This document shows, piece by piece, positions 1 to 10,005 of a stretch of 64,000 nt of DNA. The first letter of the stretch is position 1. Every line of letters begins with the position of its first letter. The notes under the pieces were generated by a model. The model was not told where the DNA came from. It saw nothing but the letters and a program-made list of their open reading frames with translations, and did not search any database. The translations under genes and the position numbers were made by a program. Location: contig CAIYLH010000054.1 of NCBI GenBank assembly GCA_903927005.1, positions 44,677 through 108,676 of the forward strand. The letters run 5' to 3'. Source of the stretch: an uncultured Pseudomonadota bacterium (GTDB taxonomy: Bacteria > Pseudomonadota > Gammaproteobacteria > Steroidobacterales > Steroidobacteraceae).

Positions 1-531
1 TCTCAGGCGCTGCGCGCCGGCGAGGTAATCCGTCGCCTGCGCGCCTTCGTCAAGAATCGCGCAGCGAAGACCGAGACGCTCGACCTGAACCGGCTAATCG
101 AGGACCTGCGGGTGCTCGCCGAACCAGATGCCCGGGTCAACGACGTTCGGTTAATACTGACACTGGCGCCGTCCGTACCGCCGGTCGCAGCGGACCCGGT
201 GCAGATTCAGCAGGTACTGCTCAACCTCGTCCGCAACGCGATCGACGCGCTGCTTGAAGCGCCCGGCGCACCGCGCCAGGTCGTGGTGACCACCCAACTG
301 GTCGGCCAGGACGTGGAAGTCTGCGTGATCGACCAAGCCGGTGGCATCCCACCGGAGGTCGCCGTGAACCTGTTTAACCCGTTCTTTACGACCAAGGCCA
401 CCGGCACCGGGCTGGGCCTTGCCATATCGCACTCGATTATTCGCGCGCATCGCGGCAAACTGGGCCATCGACCCACGCCGGGGGGCGGTACCACGTTTCA
501 TTTCACGCTGCCCCAGCTGCCAGGAGGCTGA
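1..531 (+). CDS. Sensor histidine kinase, C-terminal part (FixL/PAS-type HATPase); truncated by the window edge
   Basis: Frame open from base 1. N-box/G-box motifs (LLNLVRNAIDAL, DQAGGIPPEV, FFTTKATGTGLGLAISHSII). Stop overlaps the next gene's ATG. Confidence 0.9.
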   Translation, partial: SQALRAGEVIRRLRAFVKNRAAKTETLDLNRLIEDLRVLAEPDARVNDVRLILTLAPSVPPVAADPVQIQQVLLNLVRNAIDALLEAPGAPRQVVVTTQLVGQDVEVCVIDQAGGIPPEVAVNLFNPFFTTKATGTGLGLAISHSIIRAHRGKLGHRPTPGGGTTFHFTLPQLPGG

Positions 532-1151
532 TGATGAAGGAAAAGCCCGCTACTGTTTTCGTCGTCGACGACGATGACGCCGTACGCACCTCACTACGAC
601 TGCTGTTGAAGTCCGTCGGCCTGCCGGTCGAGACGTTCGCCTCCGCACAGGAATTCGTCGACTCGTTCGACGCCGAACGGGCAGGCTGTCTGGTGCTCGA
701 TATCCGCATGCCCGGCATGAGCGGACTGGAGCTGCAGCAGCGCCTGAACGAGATCCACGCGATCGTGCCGATCGTGTTCATCACCGGCCACGGCGATGTG
801 CCCATGGCGGTCGAAGCGATGCAGCACGGCGCCGTTGACTTCATCCAGAAGCCATTCCGTGACCAGGACCTGATCGATCGCATCAACCAGGCGCTCGAGA
901 AGGACCGTGACAACCGCGCAGGCCTGAAGGAGCGCGACGCAATTCGCCGCCGAATGCAGCAGCTGACGCCGCGGGAGCGCGAGGTGCTGGATCTGGTCAC
1001 GCAAGGCAAGGCCAACAAGGTAATCGCCGGCGACCTGAACGTCAGCCAACGTACGGTGGAAATTCACCGTGCCCGCGTCATGGAAAAGATGGGGGCTTCA
1101 TCGCTCGCCCACCTAGTGCGGATGGTCATCGAAGCGGAACGCGCGACTTAG
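531..1151 (+). CDS. FixJ/TodT-family response regulator (receiver + LuxR-type HTH)
   Basis: VFVVDDDDAVRTSL receiver with LDIRMPGMSG phosphosite and KPF; LTPREREVLDLVTQGKANKVIAGDLNVSQRTVEIHRARVMEKM HTH. Confidence 0.93.
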   Translation: MMKEKPATVFVVDDDDAVRTSLRLLLKSVGLPVETFASAQEFVDSFDAERAGCLVLDIRMPGMSGLELQQRLNEIHAIVPIVFITGHGDVPMAVEAMQHGAVDFIQKPFRDQDLIDRINQALEKDRDNRAGLKERDAIRRRMQQLTPREREVLDLVTQGKANKVIAGDLNVSQRTVEIHRARVMEKMGASSLAHLVRMVIEAERAT

Positions 1152-1284
1152 ACCCCAGAATCTAGGTAATAGTCCCAATATGGGCTCAGCGGGCTCACCG
1201 GGATACTGGTACGAAGGAGCGCTGCCGACGTTCACCGTCGGCAGCGTCGACTTCCCCATGTCCAGCCAAGCAGCAGACCTAGTG

Positions 1285-1671
1285 ATGAAGACGGCCACCG
1301 TGGTTAGCGTCGTTGATCCGGACGCGAACGTGCGCCGCAGCGTCGCCAAGCTGCTGCGCGCGCTCGGCGCACAGATCGAGGAGTTCGCCACCGCGCGCGA
1401 ATTTCTGGACCGTCTGCCGACCACCATTCCCGTCGTGCTGATCGCCGAGGCCCGCCTGCCCGACATGCCGGGACTGACGCTGCTGCAGGAACTACGCGCC
1501 CGCGGCCTGGAGATGCCGGTGATCCTGCTGTCGAGCGATGCCGATGTGACCAGCGCGGTCACGGCGATGCGCGCAGGCGCCCTGGACTTCATCGAGAAGC
1601 CCTTTATCGACCGTGCCCTCGTGGCCCAGCTGAGCCCACTGCTAGAGCTCGATGGCAAGCCAGCCCACTGA
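1285..1671 (+). CDS. Stand-alone FixJ-like receiver domain protein, degenerate phosphosite
   Basis: MKTATVVSVVDPDANVRRSVAKLL...LIAEARLPDMPG...DFIEKPF; no output domain. ATG at 1285 fits the domain boundary better than the upstream ORF start at 1180. Confidence 0.8.
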   Translation: MKTATVVSVVDPDANVRRSVAKLLRALGAQIEEFATAREFLDRLPTTIPVVLIAEARLPDMPGLTLLQELRARGLEMPVILLSSDADVTSAVTAMRAGALDFIEKPFIDRALVAQLSPLLELDGKPAH

Positions 1672-2716
1672 ATCGCCGCCGGAGAATCCGGCCGCCGCGC
1701 ACTCCAGTTGGTACCACGAGCTCGAATCGGCCTGGCTCTATCGCCGGCTCGCCGAGATCGAGCGTGACCCGCCGAAGCAGCAGCTGTTCCTGAAACTCGC
1801 CGCCGCCGCCGAGGATCAGGCGGGCACCTGGGCACGATACCTGCCCACACCAACGCCAACGTTCCAGCCCAGCACACGAGCACGACTTGTAGAAAGGCTG
1901 ACTCGCGTGCTCGGGCCCAAGCGCATGCGCACGGCGCTGATCGCACTGAAACTACGCGGACTGTCGGTCTACAACGCGGGGCCAGGACCGGGTCACGCGA
2001 TGCCGCAAACCATCGAGGACATCGGCCGGCGCCACCAGAACGTGGCTGGCGGCAACCTACGCGCGGCAGTGTTCGGCATCAACGACGGACTGCTGTCGAA
2101 CGCGAGCCTGATTCTCGGTGTAGCGGGCGCCGGCGTCGACGCACGCTTCGTTCTCACCAGCGGTGTTGCCGGGCTACTGGCCGGCGCACTGTCGATGGCC
2201 GCCGGCGAATACGTCTCGGTGCGCTCGCAGCGCGAGATGTACGAATACCAGATCGCCCTCGAGCGCGAGGAGCTGGCCGAATATCCCGACGAGGAGGCCG
2301 AGGAGCTGGTGCTGATCTACGCCGCCCGCGGCATGGACGTCGAGCAGGCACGCACCCTTGCACAGACGCTGATCAAGGATCCCGAGCAGGCGCTCGACGC
2401 GCTGGCGCGCGAAGAGCTCGGCATCAACCCGAACGATCTGGGCTCGCCGTGGGGCGCAGCGAGCGCCTCGTTCGTGGCGTTCGCCGCCGGCGCAACGCTG
2501 CCGCTGGTGCCATTCCTGCTGGGACTGCCACTGGCCCGCGGAACATTCACCGCCGCCGCACTGACGCTGTTCGCGCTATACGCGATCGGCATGGTGCTGA
2601 GCCTGTTTACCGGCCGCAATGCCTGGCTCGGCGGTCTGCGCATGATGGCGATCGGCGCTGCCGCCGGTGCCGCCACGTTCCTGATCGGACGCCTGCTGGG
2701 CGTCGCGGTCGGCTGA
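1652..2716 (+). CDS. VIT1/CCC1 family membrane transporter with N-terminal ferritin-like (MbfA-like) region
   Basis: ESAWLYRRLAEIERDPPKQQLFLKLAAAAEDQ ferritin-like helices; FGINDGLLSNASLILGVAGA and SMAAGEYVSVRSQREMYEYQIALEREEL VIT1 signature; C-terminal TM helices. Confidence 0.85.
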   Translation: MASQPTESPPENPAAAHSSWYHELESAWLYRRLAEIERDPPKQQLFLKLAAAAEDQAGTWARYLPTPTPTFQPSTRARLVERLTRVLGPKRMRTALIALKLRGLSVYNAGPGPGHAMPQTIEDIGRRHQNVAGGNLRAAVFGINDGLLSNASLILGVAGAGVDARFVLTSGVAGLLAGALSMAAGEYVSVRSQREMYEYQIALEREELAEYPDEEAEELVLIYAARGMDVEQARTLAQTLIKDPEQALDALAREELGINPNDLGSPWGAASASFVAFAAGATLPLVPFLLGLPLARGTFTAAALTLFALYAIGMVLSLFTGRNAWLGGLRMMAIGAAAGAATFLIGRLLGVAVG

Positions 2717-2724
2717 GTTCCTCG

Positions 2725-3663
2725 TCAGTCGCCGCCGAACTCGGCCCGCGGCTCGAACGGCAGCTCCGCCGCCAGCATCGCGTACAGCTCCTGCGCCCGC
2801 GGCGTATCTGCCGGCGGCAACACCACCTTCAGGACCACGAACTGATCACCCGGCGGATCCCCCGGCAGGCCCCGTCCGCGCAGGCGCATCTTCTGCCCGC
2901 TGCGCGCACCCGCCGGGATCCGCAGGTCGACCGCGCCCCCAAGCGTTGGGGTCGACACCGTCGCGCCCAGCGCGGCCTCCCACGGCGCCAGCGGCAAGTC
3001 CAGGGTCACATCCCGACCGTCCAGGCGAAACCAGGCATGGGGCAGGATCGCCACTTCCAGCAACAGGTCGCCGGCGCCAGCGGGCCCTGCGCCGCCCTGA
3101 CCCGCCAGCCGGATCACCTGGCCCGCCCCAACACCCGCCGGCACCGTCACGCGCAAGGTGCGCTCGCGCGATGCGCCGCGGCGATCCGGGTCCTCCGCCT
3201 GCTGCAGGCGCACGTCCCGACTGACACCGCCGAACGCTTCCTCGAGCGTCAGTTCCAGTCTGGCCCGCCGGTCATCACCGCGCGCGCGCGCGCCAGGACC
3301 GGGACCAGGACCGCCGAAACCACCAAACGCGGCATCGCCGAACAGGCTTGAGAAGAAGTCACTGAACCCCGGGTCACCGCCAGCTGCGCGCGGACGCGCC
3401 CCGCCCGCACCGAAACCCGGCGGCGGCCGGAACTGCTGCCCGCCGACATAGCCGGCGCCGAGCTGGTCATAGGACGCGCGCTTTGCGGTGTCACGCAGTA
3501 CCTCGTAGGCCTCGGCGACCTCCTTGAAGCGCGCCTCAGCATTCTTTTCCTTGCTGACGTCCGGGTGGTACTTGCGCGCCAGCTTGCGGTACGCCTTCTT
3601 GATCTCGGCCTCGGTCGCGGACCGAGGCACGCCAAGCGTCTTGTAGTAGTCGTGATATTCCAT
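2725..3663 (-). CDS. cbpA: DnaJ-type curved DNA-binding protein CbpA-like (J domain + DnaJ_C, no zinc finger)
   Basis: [58 protein letters not shown] linker; C-terminal DnaJ_C; no CxxCxGxG repeats. Confidence 0.88.
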   Translation of the reverse strand: MEYHDYYKTLGVPRSATEAEIKKAYRKLARKYHPDVSKEKNAEARFKEVAEAYEVLRDTAKRASYDQLGAGYVGGQQFRPPPGFGAGGARPRAAGGDPGFSDFFSSLFGDAAFGGFGGPGPGPGARARGDDRRARLELTLEEAFGGVSRDVRLQQAEDPDRRGASRERTLRVTVPAGVGAGQVIRLAGQGGAGPAGAGDLLLEVAILPHAWFRLDGRDVTLDLPLAPWEAALGATVSTPTLGGAVDLRIPAGARSGQKMRLRGRGLPGDPPGDQFVVLKVVLPPADTPRAQELYAMLAAELPFEPRAEFGGD

Positions 3664-3730
3664 GGCGTCTAGGTGCCCGTCGTTGAAGCCGGCATGCTGC
3701 CGGTTCAGAGTGTGGACCGGGAAGGTATTT

Positions 3731-5134
3731 TCAAGCGGCCGGCTGGCCGAGCGTGGCGACTTCGCCCAAGCGGGCGACGGACACCTCGCGCCAACCCAGC
3801 TCAGCGCCGATCCTCGCCGCCAGCGCATTCGCTGCAGGGGGCTCGCCATGCACCAGCCAGGTACGCGGCGGACGATGGAAATTTCGCAGCCAGCCGAGGA
3901 TCGCGCTCTGATCCGCATGGGCAGAGAATCCGCCCAAAGTGACGACCTCCGCCCGCACCGGCACACGCACGCCGCTGATCATGACCGAGCGCTCCCGCTC
4001 GACCAGCCGCCGGCCGAGGGTGCCCGCCGCCTGGAATCCGACGATCAGGACCGTCGTTTTGGGATTGGGCAGGTGGTGCTTCAAATGATGGCGGATGCGG
4101 CCGCCGTCACACATGCCACTGCCGGCAACGATGACCGCGCCACCGGCAATGCGGTTGAGCGCCATCGACTCCTCGACGCTGTGCGTCTCGCGGATATGGC
4201 AGCGCATCTGACCTGCGAGCTGCACCTGCCGCATCCGGCGCGCCTCGGCGTCGAACAACTCGAAATGCCGCGCAGTAATCGCACTGACCTCATTGGCCAG
4301 CGGTGAGTCGACGAACACGTCCAACGGCGGCAGTCGGCCCTCCAGCACGAGCCGCTCGAACCAGTACAGCAGCTCTTGGGTGCGGCCAACCGCGAACGAC
4401 GGCACGATGACGTTGCCGTGGCGCTCCAGCAGCGTGCGGCTCATCGACTCGACCAGCTCGTCGAGTGTCGCAGCGAGTGGCCGGTGGTCGCGGTCGCCAT
4501 AGGTGGACTCGAGCACCAGCACGTCGGCGTCGGCGATCACGGTGGGGTCGCGCAGGATCGGCCTGCCCGGTTGACCGAGGTCGCCGCTCATGACCAGCTT
4601 GCAGCGGCTCGCGCCGCTCTCCAGCCAAAGTTCGACCAGCGCCGAACCCAGGATGTGGCCTGCGTCGGAGAGCCGCAGGCTCATGCCGGGCGCGATCAGA
4701 CGGCTCTCCCCGTAGGGCAGCGGCACCATCCGGCGCATCAGCGCCTCGACCTCCTCGAAGCCGTACAGGGGCGGCAGGCCGGCACGCGGACCGCCGCGCC
4801 GGGCGGCCCGGGCCGCGTCGGCCAGTTGCAGGTGAGCGCTGTCGCGCAGCATCACGCTGATCAGCTCGATCGTGGCCGGGGTCGCGTACACCGGGCCGGC
4901 AAAGCCGTCCGCGACCAGCCGCGGCAGCAAGCCGCTGTGGTCAATATGTGCGTGGGTCAGCACGACAGCGGACAGGCTGGCCGGCTCGAAGCTCCACGGC
5001 GCCCGGTTGCGGGCCGGGGCATCCCGCCCGCCCTGCACCATGCCGCAGTCGACCAGCACCCGGGAACCGCCCACCTCGACCAGATGGCGGGAGCCGGTAA
5101 CCTCGCCGGCGGCGCCTAGAAACGTCAATTGCAT
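3731..5134 (-). CDS. MBL-fold/beta-CASP RNA-specificity domain metallohydrolase
   Basis: [78 protein letters not shown]. Confidence 0.92.
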   Translation of the reverse strand: MQLTFLGAAGEVTGSRHLVEVGGSRVLVDCGMVQGGRDAPARNRAPWSFEPASLSAVVLTHAHIDHSGLLPRLVADGFAGPVYATPATIELISVMLRDSAHLQLADAARAARRGGPRAGLPPLYGFEEVEALMRRMVPLPYGESRLIAPGMSLRLSDAGHILGSALVELWLESGASRCKLVMSGDLGQPGRPILRDPTVIADADVLVLESTYGDRDHRPLAATLDELVESMSRTLLERHGNVIVPSFAVGRTQELLYWFERLVLEGRLPPLDVFVDSPLANEVSAITARHFELFDAEARRMRQVQLAGQMRCHIRETHSVEESMALNRIAGGAVIVAGSGMCDGGRIRHHLKHHLPNPKTTVLIVGFQAAGTLGRRLVERERSVMISGVRVPVRAEVVTLGGFSAHADQSAILGWLRNFHRPPRTWLVHGEPPAANALAARIGAELGWREVSVARLGEVATLGQPAA

Positions 5135-5281
5135 GACCGGTGGACCTCCAAACCCACTATAACCGCCACCGTCACCAGACGAAGCTGCATTAACCGCGCT
5201 TCATGAAGTGATCCGGCCGTGCTGGCCGGCCTAGGGCCGCTGCCGGTAAGATTGGAGTTTAGTTTGCTTGGCGACGCCCTC

Positions 5282-6937
5282 ATGAACCGCGATCTGGACG
5301 CCCGGCATCAGGCCCGTGCCTGGACGCTGCTGCTCATCGCGTGCGGCATCGCCTGGTTTGCGCTGCTTGGTGCCCGCCCGCTCTACAACCCCGACGAGGG
5401 GCGCTACGCCCAGATCCCGGCGGAAATGCTCGCGTCCGGCGACTACACCCTGCCGCGTCTGGACGGCATGGTCTACCTTGAGAAGCCCCCGCTGCAGTAC
5501 TGGGCCACCGCCCTGTCGCTGCGCGTGTTCGGCCACACCGAGTGGGCCGCCCGCTTCGTCACCGCCGGCTCCGCGGTCCTCGCCTTGGTGTTCGTCTATC
5601 TGCTTGGCCGGCGCCTGTGGAACGCGGAGCGCGGACTGATTGCCGCCGGCATGACCGGCAGCATGCTGCTGTACGTCACCATGGGCCAGCTGACCACGCT
5701 CGACATGAGCCTCAGCTGCTGGCTGACGATCGCGATCGCCGCGTTCTGTCTCGGCCAAGCCGAGCGCGAACGCGCGCCGGACACGACCCGCAGCTGGATG
5801 CTGGTCTGCTGGGCGGCAATGGCTGCCGCGACGCTGACCAAGGGCCTGATCGGCATCGTGCTGCCGGGCGCCGTGCTGCTGCTGTACAGCGCATTGCAGC
5901 GCGACACCGCCGCCTGGCGCCACCTGCATCTGGGCAAGGGCCTGGCGCTGTACGCGATCCTGGTCGCGCCGTGGTGCCTCGCCGTCGAGCGGGCCCACCC
6001 GGGCGCGCTCGACTTCCTGGTCATCCACGAGCACTTCCAGCGCTACCTGACCAAGGTTCACGACCGGTTCAAGCCGTGGTGGTACTTCCTGATGATCCTG
6101 GCGGCGGGCTCCCTGCCGTGGCTGCCGCAGGTCTGCCGCTCGCTACTGGGCGGCTGGCGGGCGACCGCGCCGCGCGGCCACTTCGACGGCCCGCGCGTAC
6201 TGTGGGTCAGCGCTGCATTCACGCTGCTCTTCTTCTCGCTGTCGGACTCCAAGCTCGCGCCCTACATCGTGCCGGTGCTGGCGCCACTGTCGCTGCTCGC
6301 GGCCGGCGGCGGACGGACCGCACTCAAGGACCTGCGGCTGGCGGCGCTGCTGCAGCTCGCATTGGGCGTCGCGATCGCCGTGGCGCTGCCGCTGTACGGA
6401 CAGCGGGCACTCGACGCCGACGCCACCTGGACGCGCGCGATGCTGACGCCCTACGCGTGGATGGTCGCCGCGCTGTTGATCGGCGGCGGTGTACTCGCGC
6501 TGTGGCACGGCCGCACCAGCCTCGGCCGTGCACGCCGCACGCTCACCGCGGTAGGCTTCGCCGCGCCGCTGCTGCTGCTGGCGCTAGGGGGCAGCGCGAT
6601 CGCCGCGCGCTACTCGGTGCAGCCGCTGCTCGCACGCGTAGGTCCGCTTGAAGACGGCGCGCCGCTGTACACGGTGGAAACGTTCGACTGGACACTGCCG
6701 TTCTACGCCGGCCGCCCGGTGGTGCCGGTGGTCTACCGGGGCGAGCTCGACTACGGGCTGACGTTCGAGCCGTCGCGCGGACTCGACAGTGTCGAGGCAT
6801 TCGAGGCGCGCTGGAAGGACTCGACCAGCGGCTACGCGCTGGTGCCTCACGCGACCGCCCTTCGTCTCGCCCGGGACGGCCTGCCGATGCGCGAACTCGG
6901 CCGGGATTTCGACAACGTGTTCGTCAGCAGACGGTGA
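5282..6937 (+). CDS. arnT: ArnT-like dolichyl/undecaprenyl-phosphate aminoarabinose glycosyltransferase
   Basis: YNPDEGRYAQIPAEMLASGDYTLPRLDGMVYLEKPPLQYW PMT/ArnT motif, multi-TM, in arn operon context; ATG at 5282. Confidence 0.88.
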   Translation: MNRDLDARHQARAWTLLLIACGIAWFALLGARPLYNPDEGRYAQIPAEMLASGDYTLPRLDGMVYLEKPPLQYWATALSLRVFGHTEWAARFVTAGSAVLALVFVYLLGRRLWNAERGLIAAGMTGSMLLYVTMGQLTTLDMSLSCWLTIAIAAFCLGQAERERAPDTTRSWMLVCWAAMAAATLTKGLIGIVLPGAVLLLYSALQRDTAAWRHLHLGKGLALYAILVAPWCLAVERAHPGALDFLVIHEHFQRYLTKVHDRFKPWWYFLMILAAGSLPWLPQVCRSLLGGWRATAPRGHFDGPRVLWVSAAFTLLFFSLSDSKLAPYIVPVLAPLSLLAAGGGRTALKDLRLAALLQLALGVAIAVALPLYGQRALDADATWTRAMLTPYAWMVAALLIGGGVLALWHGRTSLGRARRTLTAVGFAAPLLLLALGGSAIAARYSVQPLLARVGPLEDGAPLYTVETFDWTLPFYAGRPVVPVVYRGELDYGLTFEPSRGLDSVEAFEARWKDSTSGYALVPHATALRLARDGLPMRELGRDFDNVFVSRR

Positions 6938-8064
6938 TTGCGATGACAGATTTCCTGCCCTTCACCCGCCCGACCATCGACGAGGACACGATTGCCGCCG
7001 TGGTTGCCGTGCTGCGCTCCGGCTGGATCACCTCCGGACCGCGCGTCGCCGAGTTCGAGCGCGGGCTGGCCGACTATCTAGGCGGCACCCGCCAGGTCCG
7101 CTCGATGACCTCCGCGACCGGCGGCCTGGAGATGGCGCTGAAGGCCTTCGGCGTCGGCGCCGGCGATGAGGTGATCGTGCCGGCGATGAGCTTCGCCGCA
7201 TCGGCCAACGTCGTTGAGCGACTCGGCGCGCGCGCCGTGTTCGCCGACGTCGAACTGCGCTCGCGCAACATCACCGCCGCGGCGATCGAGGCGGCGATCA
7301 CGCCACGCACCCGCGCCATCATGCCGGTGCACTACTCCGGGCTCGCAGTCGACATGGACGCCGTGCTGGAGCTCGCCGCGCGCCACGGCCTGCGGGTGCT
7401 CGAAGACGCAGCCCATGCGATCGGCACCCGCCACCGCGGCAGGCTGATCGGCAGCTTCGGCGACGTCGCCAGCTTCAGCTTCCACGCCAACAAGAACATG
7501 ACGACGATCGAGGGCGGCGCGCTCGCCTTCGCGGACCCCTCACTCGCGCTACCGCTCGACCGCGAGCGGTTCCACGGCATCAGCAAGGACGCGGCCGGCA
7601 ACGTCGACGTCTACAGCGCCGGTGGCAAGTACAACCTCACCGACGTCGCCGCGGCGGTCGGCATCGGTCAACTCAAGCGGCTGGACGAGTTCAACGCCAG
7701 ACGCCGCGAGCTCGCGGCACACTACTTCGCGCGCCTTGCGCCGCACCTGCCCGCGGACATGCTGCCCGCCGACGGCGAGGGGCACAGCTGGCACATGTTC
7801 GCGGTACTGATACCGTTCACGCGATTGCAGACGACGCGCGACGCCTTCATCGCGCAGATGCGCGAGCGTGGCATTGGGCTCGGCATCCACTATCCGTCGA
7901 TTCCGGGGCTCACCTACTATCGCCAGCAGGGCTGGGACCCGGCGGCGTTTCCTAACTCCCAGCGGATTGGTGCCGAAACCGTCACCCTGCCGCTGTTCCC
8001 GGCGATGACGCCTGCCGACGTCGAGCGCGTGTGCGACGCCGTACTCGACATGACAAAGCTCTAA
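6934..8064 (+). CDS. arnB: UDP-4-amino-4-deoxy-L-arabinose--oxoglutarate aminotransferase (DegT/DnrJ family)
   Basis: FLPFTRPTIDEDTIAAVVAVLRSGWITSGPRVAEFE; SFSFHANKNMTTIEGGAL PLP lysine region; operon context. Confidence 0.92.
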   Translation: MIAMTDFLPFTRPTIDEDTIAAVVAVLRSGWITSGPRVAEFERGLADYLGGTRQVRSMTSATGGLEMALKAFGVGAGDEVIVPAMSFAASANVVERLGARAVFADVELRSRNITAAAIEAAITPRTRAIMPVHYSGLAVDMDAVLELAARHGLRVLEDAAHAIGTRHRGRLIGSFGDVASFSFHANKNMTTIEGGALAFADPSLALPLDRERFHGISKDAAGNVDVYSAGGKYNLTDVAAAVGIGQLKRLDEFNARRRELAAHYFARLAPHLPADMLPADGEGHSWHMFAVLIPFTRLQTTRDAFIAQMRERGIGLGIHYPSIPGLTYYRQQGWDPAAFPNSQRIGAETVTLPLFPAMTPADVERVCDAVLDMTKL

Positions 8065-8074
8065 AGGCCTTCCC

Positions 8075-9043
8075 GTGAACGACACCGCTCCTGTGCTCTC
8101 GGTGGTGATCCCCGTCTACAACGAGGAGGACGTATTGCCGACTCTGTTCGAGCGCCTGTATCCGGCGCTCGACGCCCTCAACCGCCCCTACGAGGTGCTG
8201 TTCGTCAACGACGGCAGCCGCGATCGCTCGGTGGCGATGCTGCGCGAGCAGTACCAGCGCCGACCCGCTGAGACACGCGTGATTCTGCTGCAGGTCAACT
8301 TCGGCCAGCATGCCGCTATCCTGGCCGGCTTCGAGCGCTCCCGCGGCGAGTACGTCGTCACCCTCGACGCGGACCTGCAGAACCCTCCCGAGGAGGTCGG
8401 CAAGCTGCTGGCCAAGCTCGAGGAAGGGCACGACTACGTCGGTACCTGGCGCACGAACCGCCAGGACCTGTGGTGGCGGCGCATGGCCTCGAAGGTCATC
8501 AACGCGATCCGCGAGCGAACCACGCCCATCAAGATGGCGGACCACGGCTGCATGCTGCGCGGCTACGGCCGCCAGATCGTCGACACGATCAACGCAACGC
8601 GCGAGAACATCACGTTCATTCCGGCACTGGCTTCGATCTACTCATCGAACCCGGTCGAGATCGAGGTTAAACACGACGAGCGCGTCGCCGGCACCTCGAA
8701 GTACTCGCTCTACCGCCTCATCCGGCTGACCTTCGACCTGATGACCGGCTTCTCGACCGTGCCACTGCAGATGTTCTCGCTAGTCGGACTGGTGCTGTCA
8801 GCGCTGTCGGGCGCGCTGGTGTTCTACATGCTGGCTCGCCGCGCCATTCTCGGACCTGAAGTCGACGGCGTGTTCACGCTGTTCGCGATCGTGTTTTTCC
8901 TGCTCGGCATGACGCTGTTCGGCATCGGCCTGCTGGGCGAGTACATCGGCTGCATCTACGTGCAGGTGCGCCAGCGGCCGCGCTACATCATCGGCGCCGT
9001 TCTCGAGCAGTCGCCGCACGCGCCGCCGGCCGGCCGCGAATGA
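8075..9043 (+). CDS. arnC: Undecaprenyl-phosphate 4-deoxy-4-formamido-L-arabinose transferase
   Basis: LSVVIPVYNEEDVLPTLFERL, TLDADLQNPPEE, C-terminal two-TM GT2 architecture. Confidence 0.92.
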   Translation: MNDTAPVLSVVIPVYNEEDVLPTLFERLYPALDALNRPYEVLFVNDGSRDRSVAMLREQYQRRPAETRVILLQVNFGQHAAILAGFERSRGEYVVTLDADLQNPPEEVGKLLAKLEEGHDYVGTWRTNRQDLWWRRMASKVINAIRERTTPIKMADHGCMLRGYGRQIVDTINATRENITFIPALASIYSSNPVEIEVKHDERVAGTSKYSLYRLIRLTFDLMTGFSTVPLQMFSLVGLVLSALSGALVFYMLARRAILGPEVDGVFTLFAIVFFLLGMTLFGIGLLGEYIGCIYVQVRQRPRYIIGAVLEQSPHAPPAGRE

Positions 9044-9996
9044 CCGACACGCACCCAACCGTCGTCTTCGCCTATTCCGAGGTCGGCGCTCGCTGCCTCG
9101 GCGCGCTGTTCGAGGCGGGCATTGGCGTGCGGCTGGTGGTGACGCACGAGGACGACCCGAACGAGACGCGCTGGTTCGCCTCGGTCGCTGAAGTTGCGCG
9201 TGGTGCGGGCTGCCGCGCCGTGACGCCGTCAGACCCCGCCGACCCCACGCTGCTGGCGGAGATCGCCGCGATCGACCCAGAGTTCATTTTCTCGTTCTAC
9301 TACCGGCGCATGCTGCCGCCGAGCGTACTGGGTCTCGCCCGGCGCGGCGCGTTGAACATGCATGGCTCGCTGCTGCCCAAGTACCGCGGTCGTGCGCCGA
9401 TCAACTGGGCCGTGCTGCACGGCGAGTCCGAGACCGGCGCCAGCCTGCATTACATGGTCGACAAGCCCGACGCCGGCGCACTGGTCGACCAGCAGGCCGT
9501 GCCTATCGGTCCGGACGACACCGCCATCGAGGTCGCCGACCGGGTCGCGGATGCCGCCGTCACCGTGCTGCGGCGCAGCCTGCCGGGGCTGCTGGCAGGC
9601 ACCGCCACCACGACGCCGCTGGATCTGTCGAAAGGCTCCTATTTCGGCGGTCGCAAGCCGGCCGACGGCGAATTGAGCCTGGAATGGCCCGCCAAGCGCG
9701 TCCACGACCTGGTGCGTGCCGTCGCCCCCCCATTCCCGGGCGCCTACCTACGGCTCGGGGATGCGATACTGCGGGTTCATCGGACACGTCGGCTGGCGGA
9801 CCCGGCCGCCGCCGAGACGGCCGACCCCTCGGTCGGCGTCGAGGACGGCGCCATCGTCGCGCTCTGCGGTGACGGCCGCCGGCTTGAGCTGGTCGATGCG
9901 CATCTGGAGGACGGGCGGCTCGATGCCGCGCGTTTTATCGAAACCTTCGGGCACGCCCGCGTGCCCACCCGCCCGCGCATCGCGGGCCCAACCTGA
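9040..9996 (+). CDS. arnA: ArnA formyltransferase domain as a separate protein
   Basis: NMHGSLLPKYRGRAPINWAVLHGESETGASLHYM formyltransferase motif; C-terminal Fmt-C fold; no dehydrogenase domain fused. Confidence 0.88.
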   Translation: MTDTHPTVVFAYSEVGARCLGALFEAGIGVRLVVTHEDDPNETRWFASVAEVARGAGCRAVTPSDPADPTLLAEIAAIDPEFIFSFYYRRMLPPSVLGLARRGALNMHGSLLPKYRGRAPINWAVLHGESETGASLHYMVDKPDAGALVDQQAVPIGPDDTAIEVADRVADAAVTVLRRSLPGLLAGTATTTPLDLSKGSYFGGRKPADGELSLEWPAKRVHDLVRAVAPPFPGAYLRLGDAILRVHRTRRLADPAAAETADPSVGVEDGAIVALCGDGRRLELVDAHLEDGRLDAARFIETFGHARVPTRPRIAGPT

Positions 9997-10005
9997 AGCG
10001 AAGCC

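Noticed and set aside
5188-5204. CATTAA-N5-CTTCAT upstream of arnT as a PmrA-type box
   Set aside because: Spacing fits but the hexamers match the CTTAAT/CTTAAG consensus poorly; not distinguishable from chance without a motif score.
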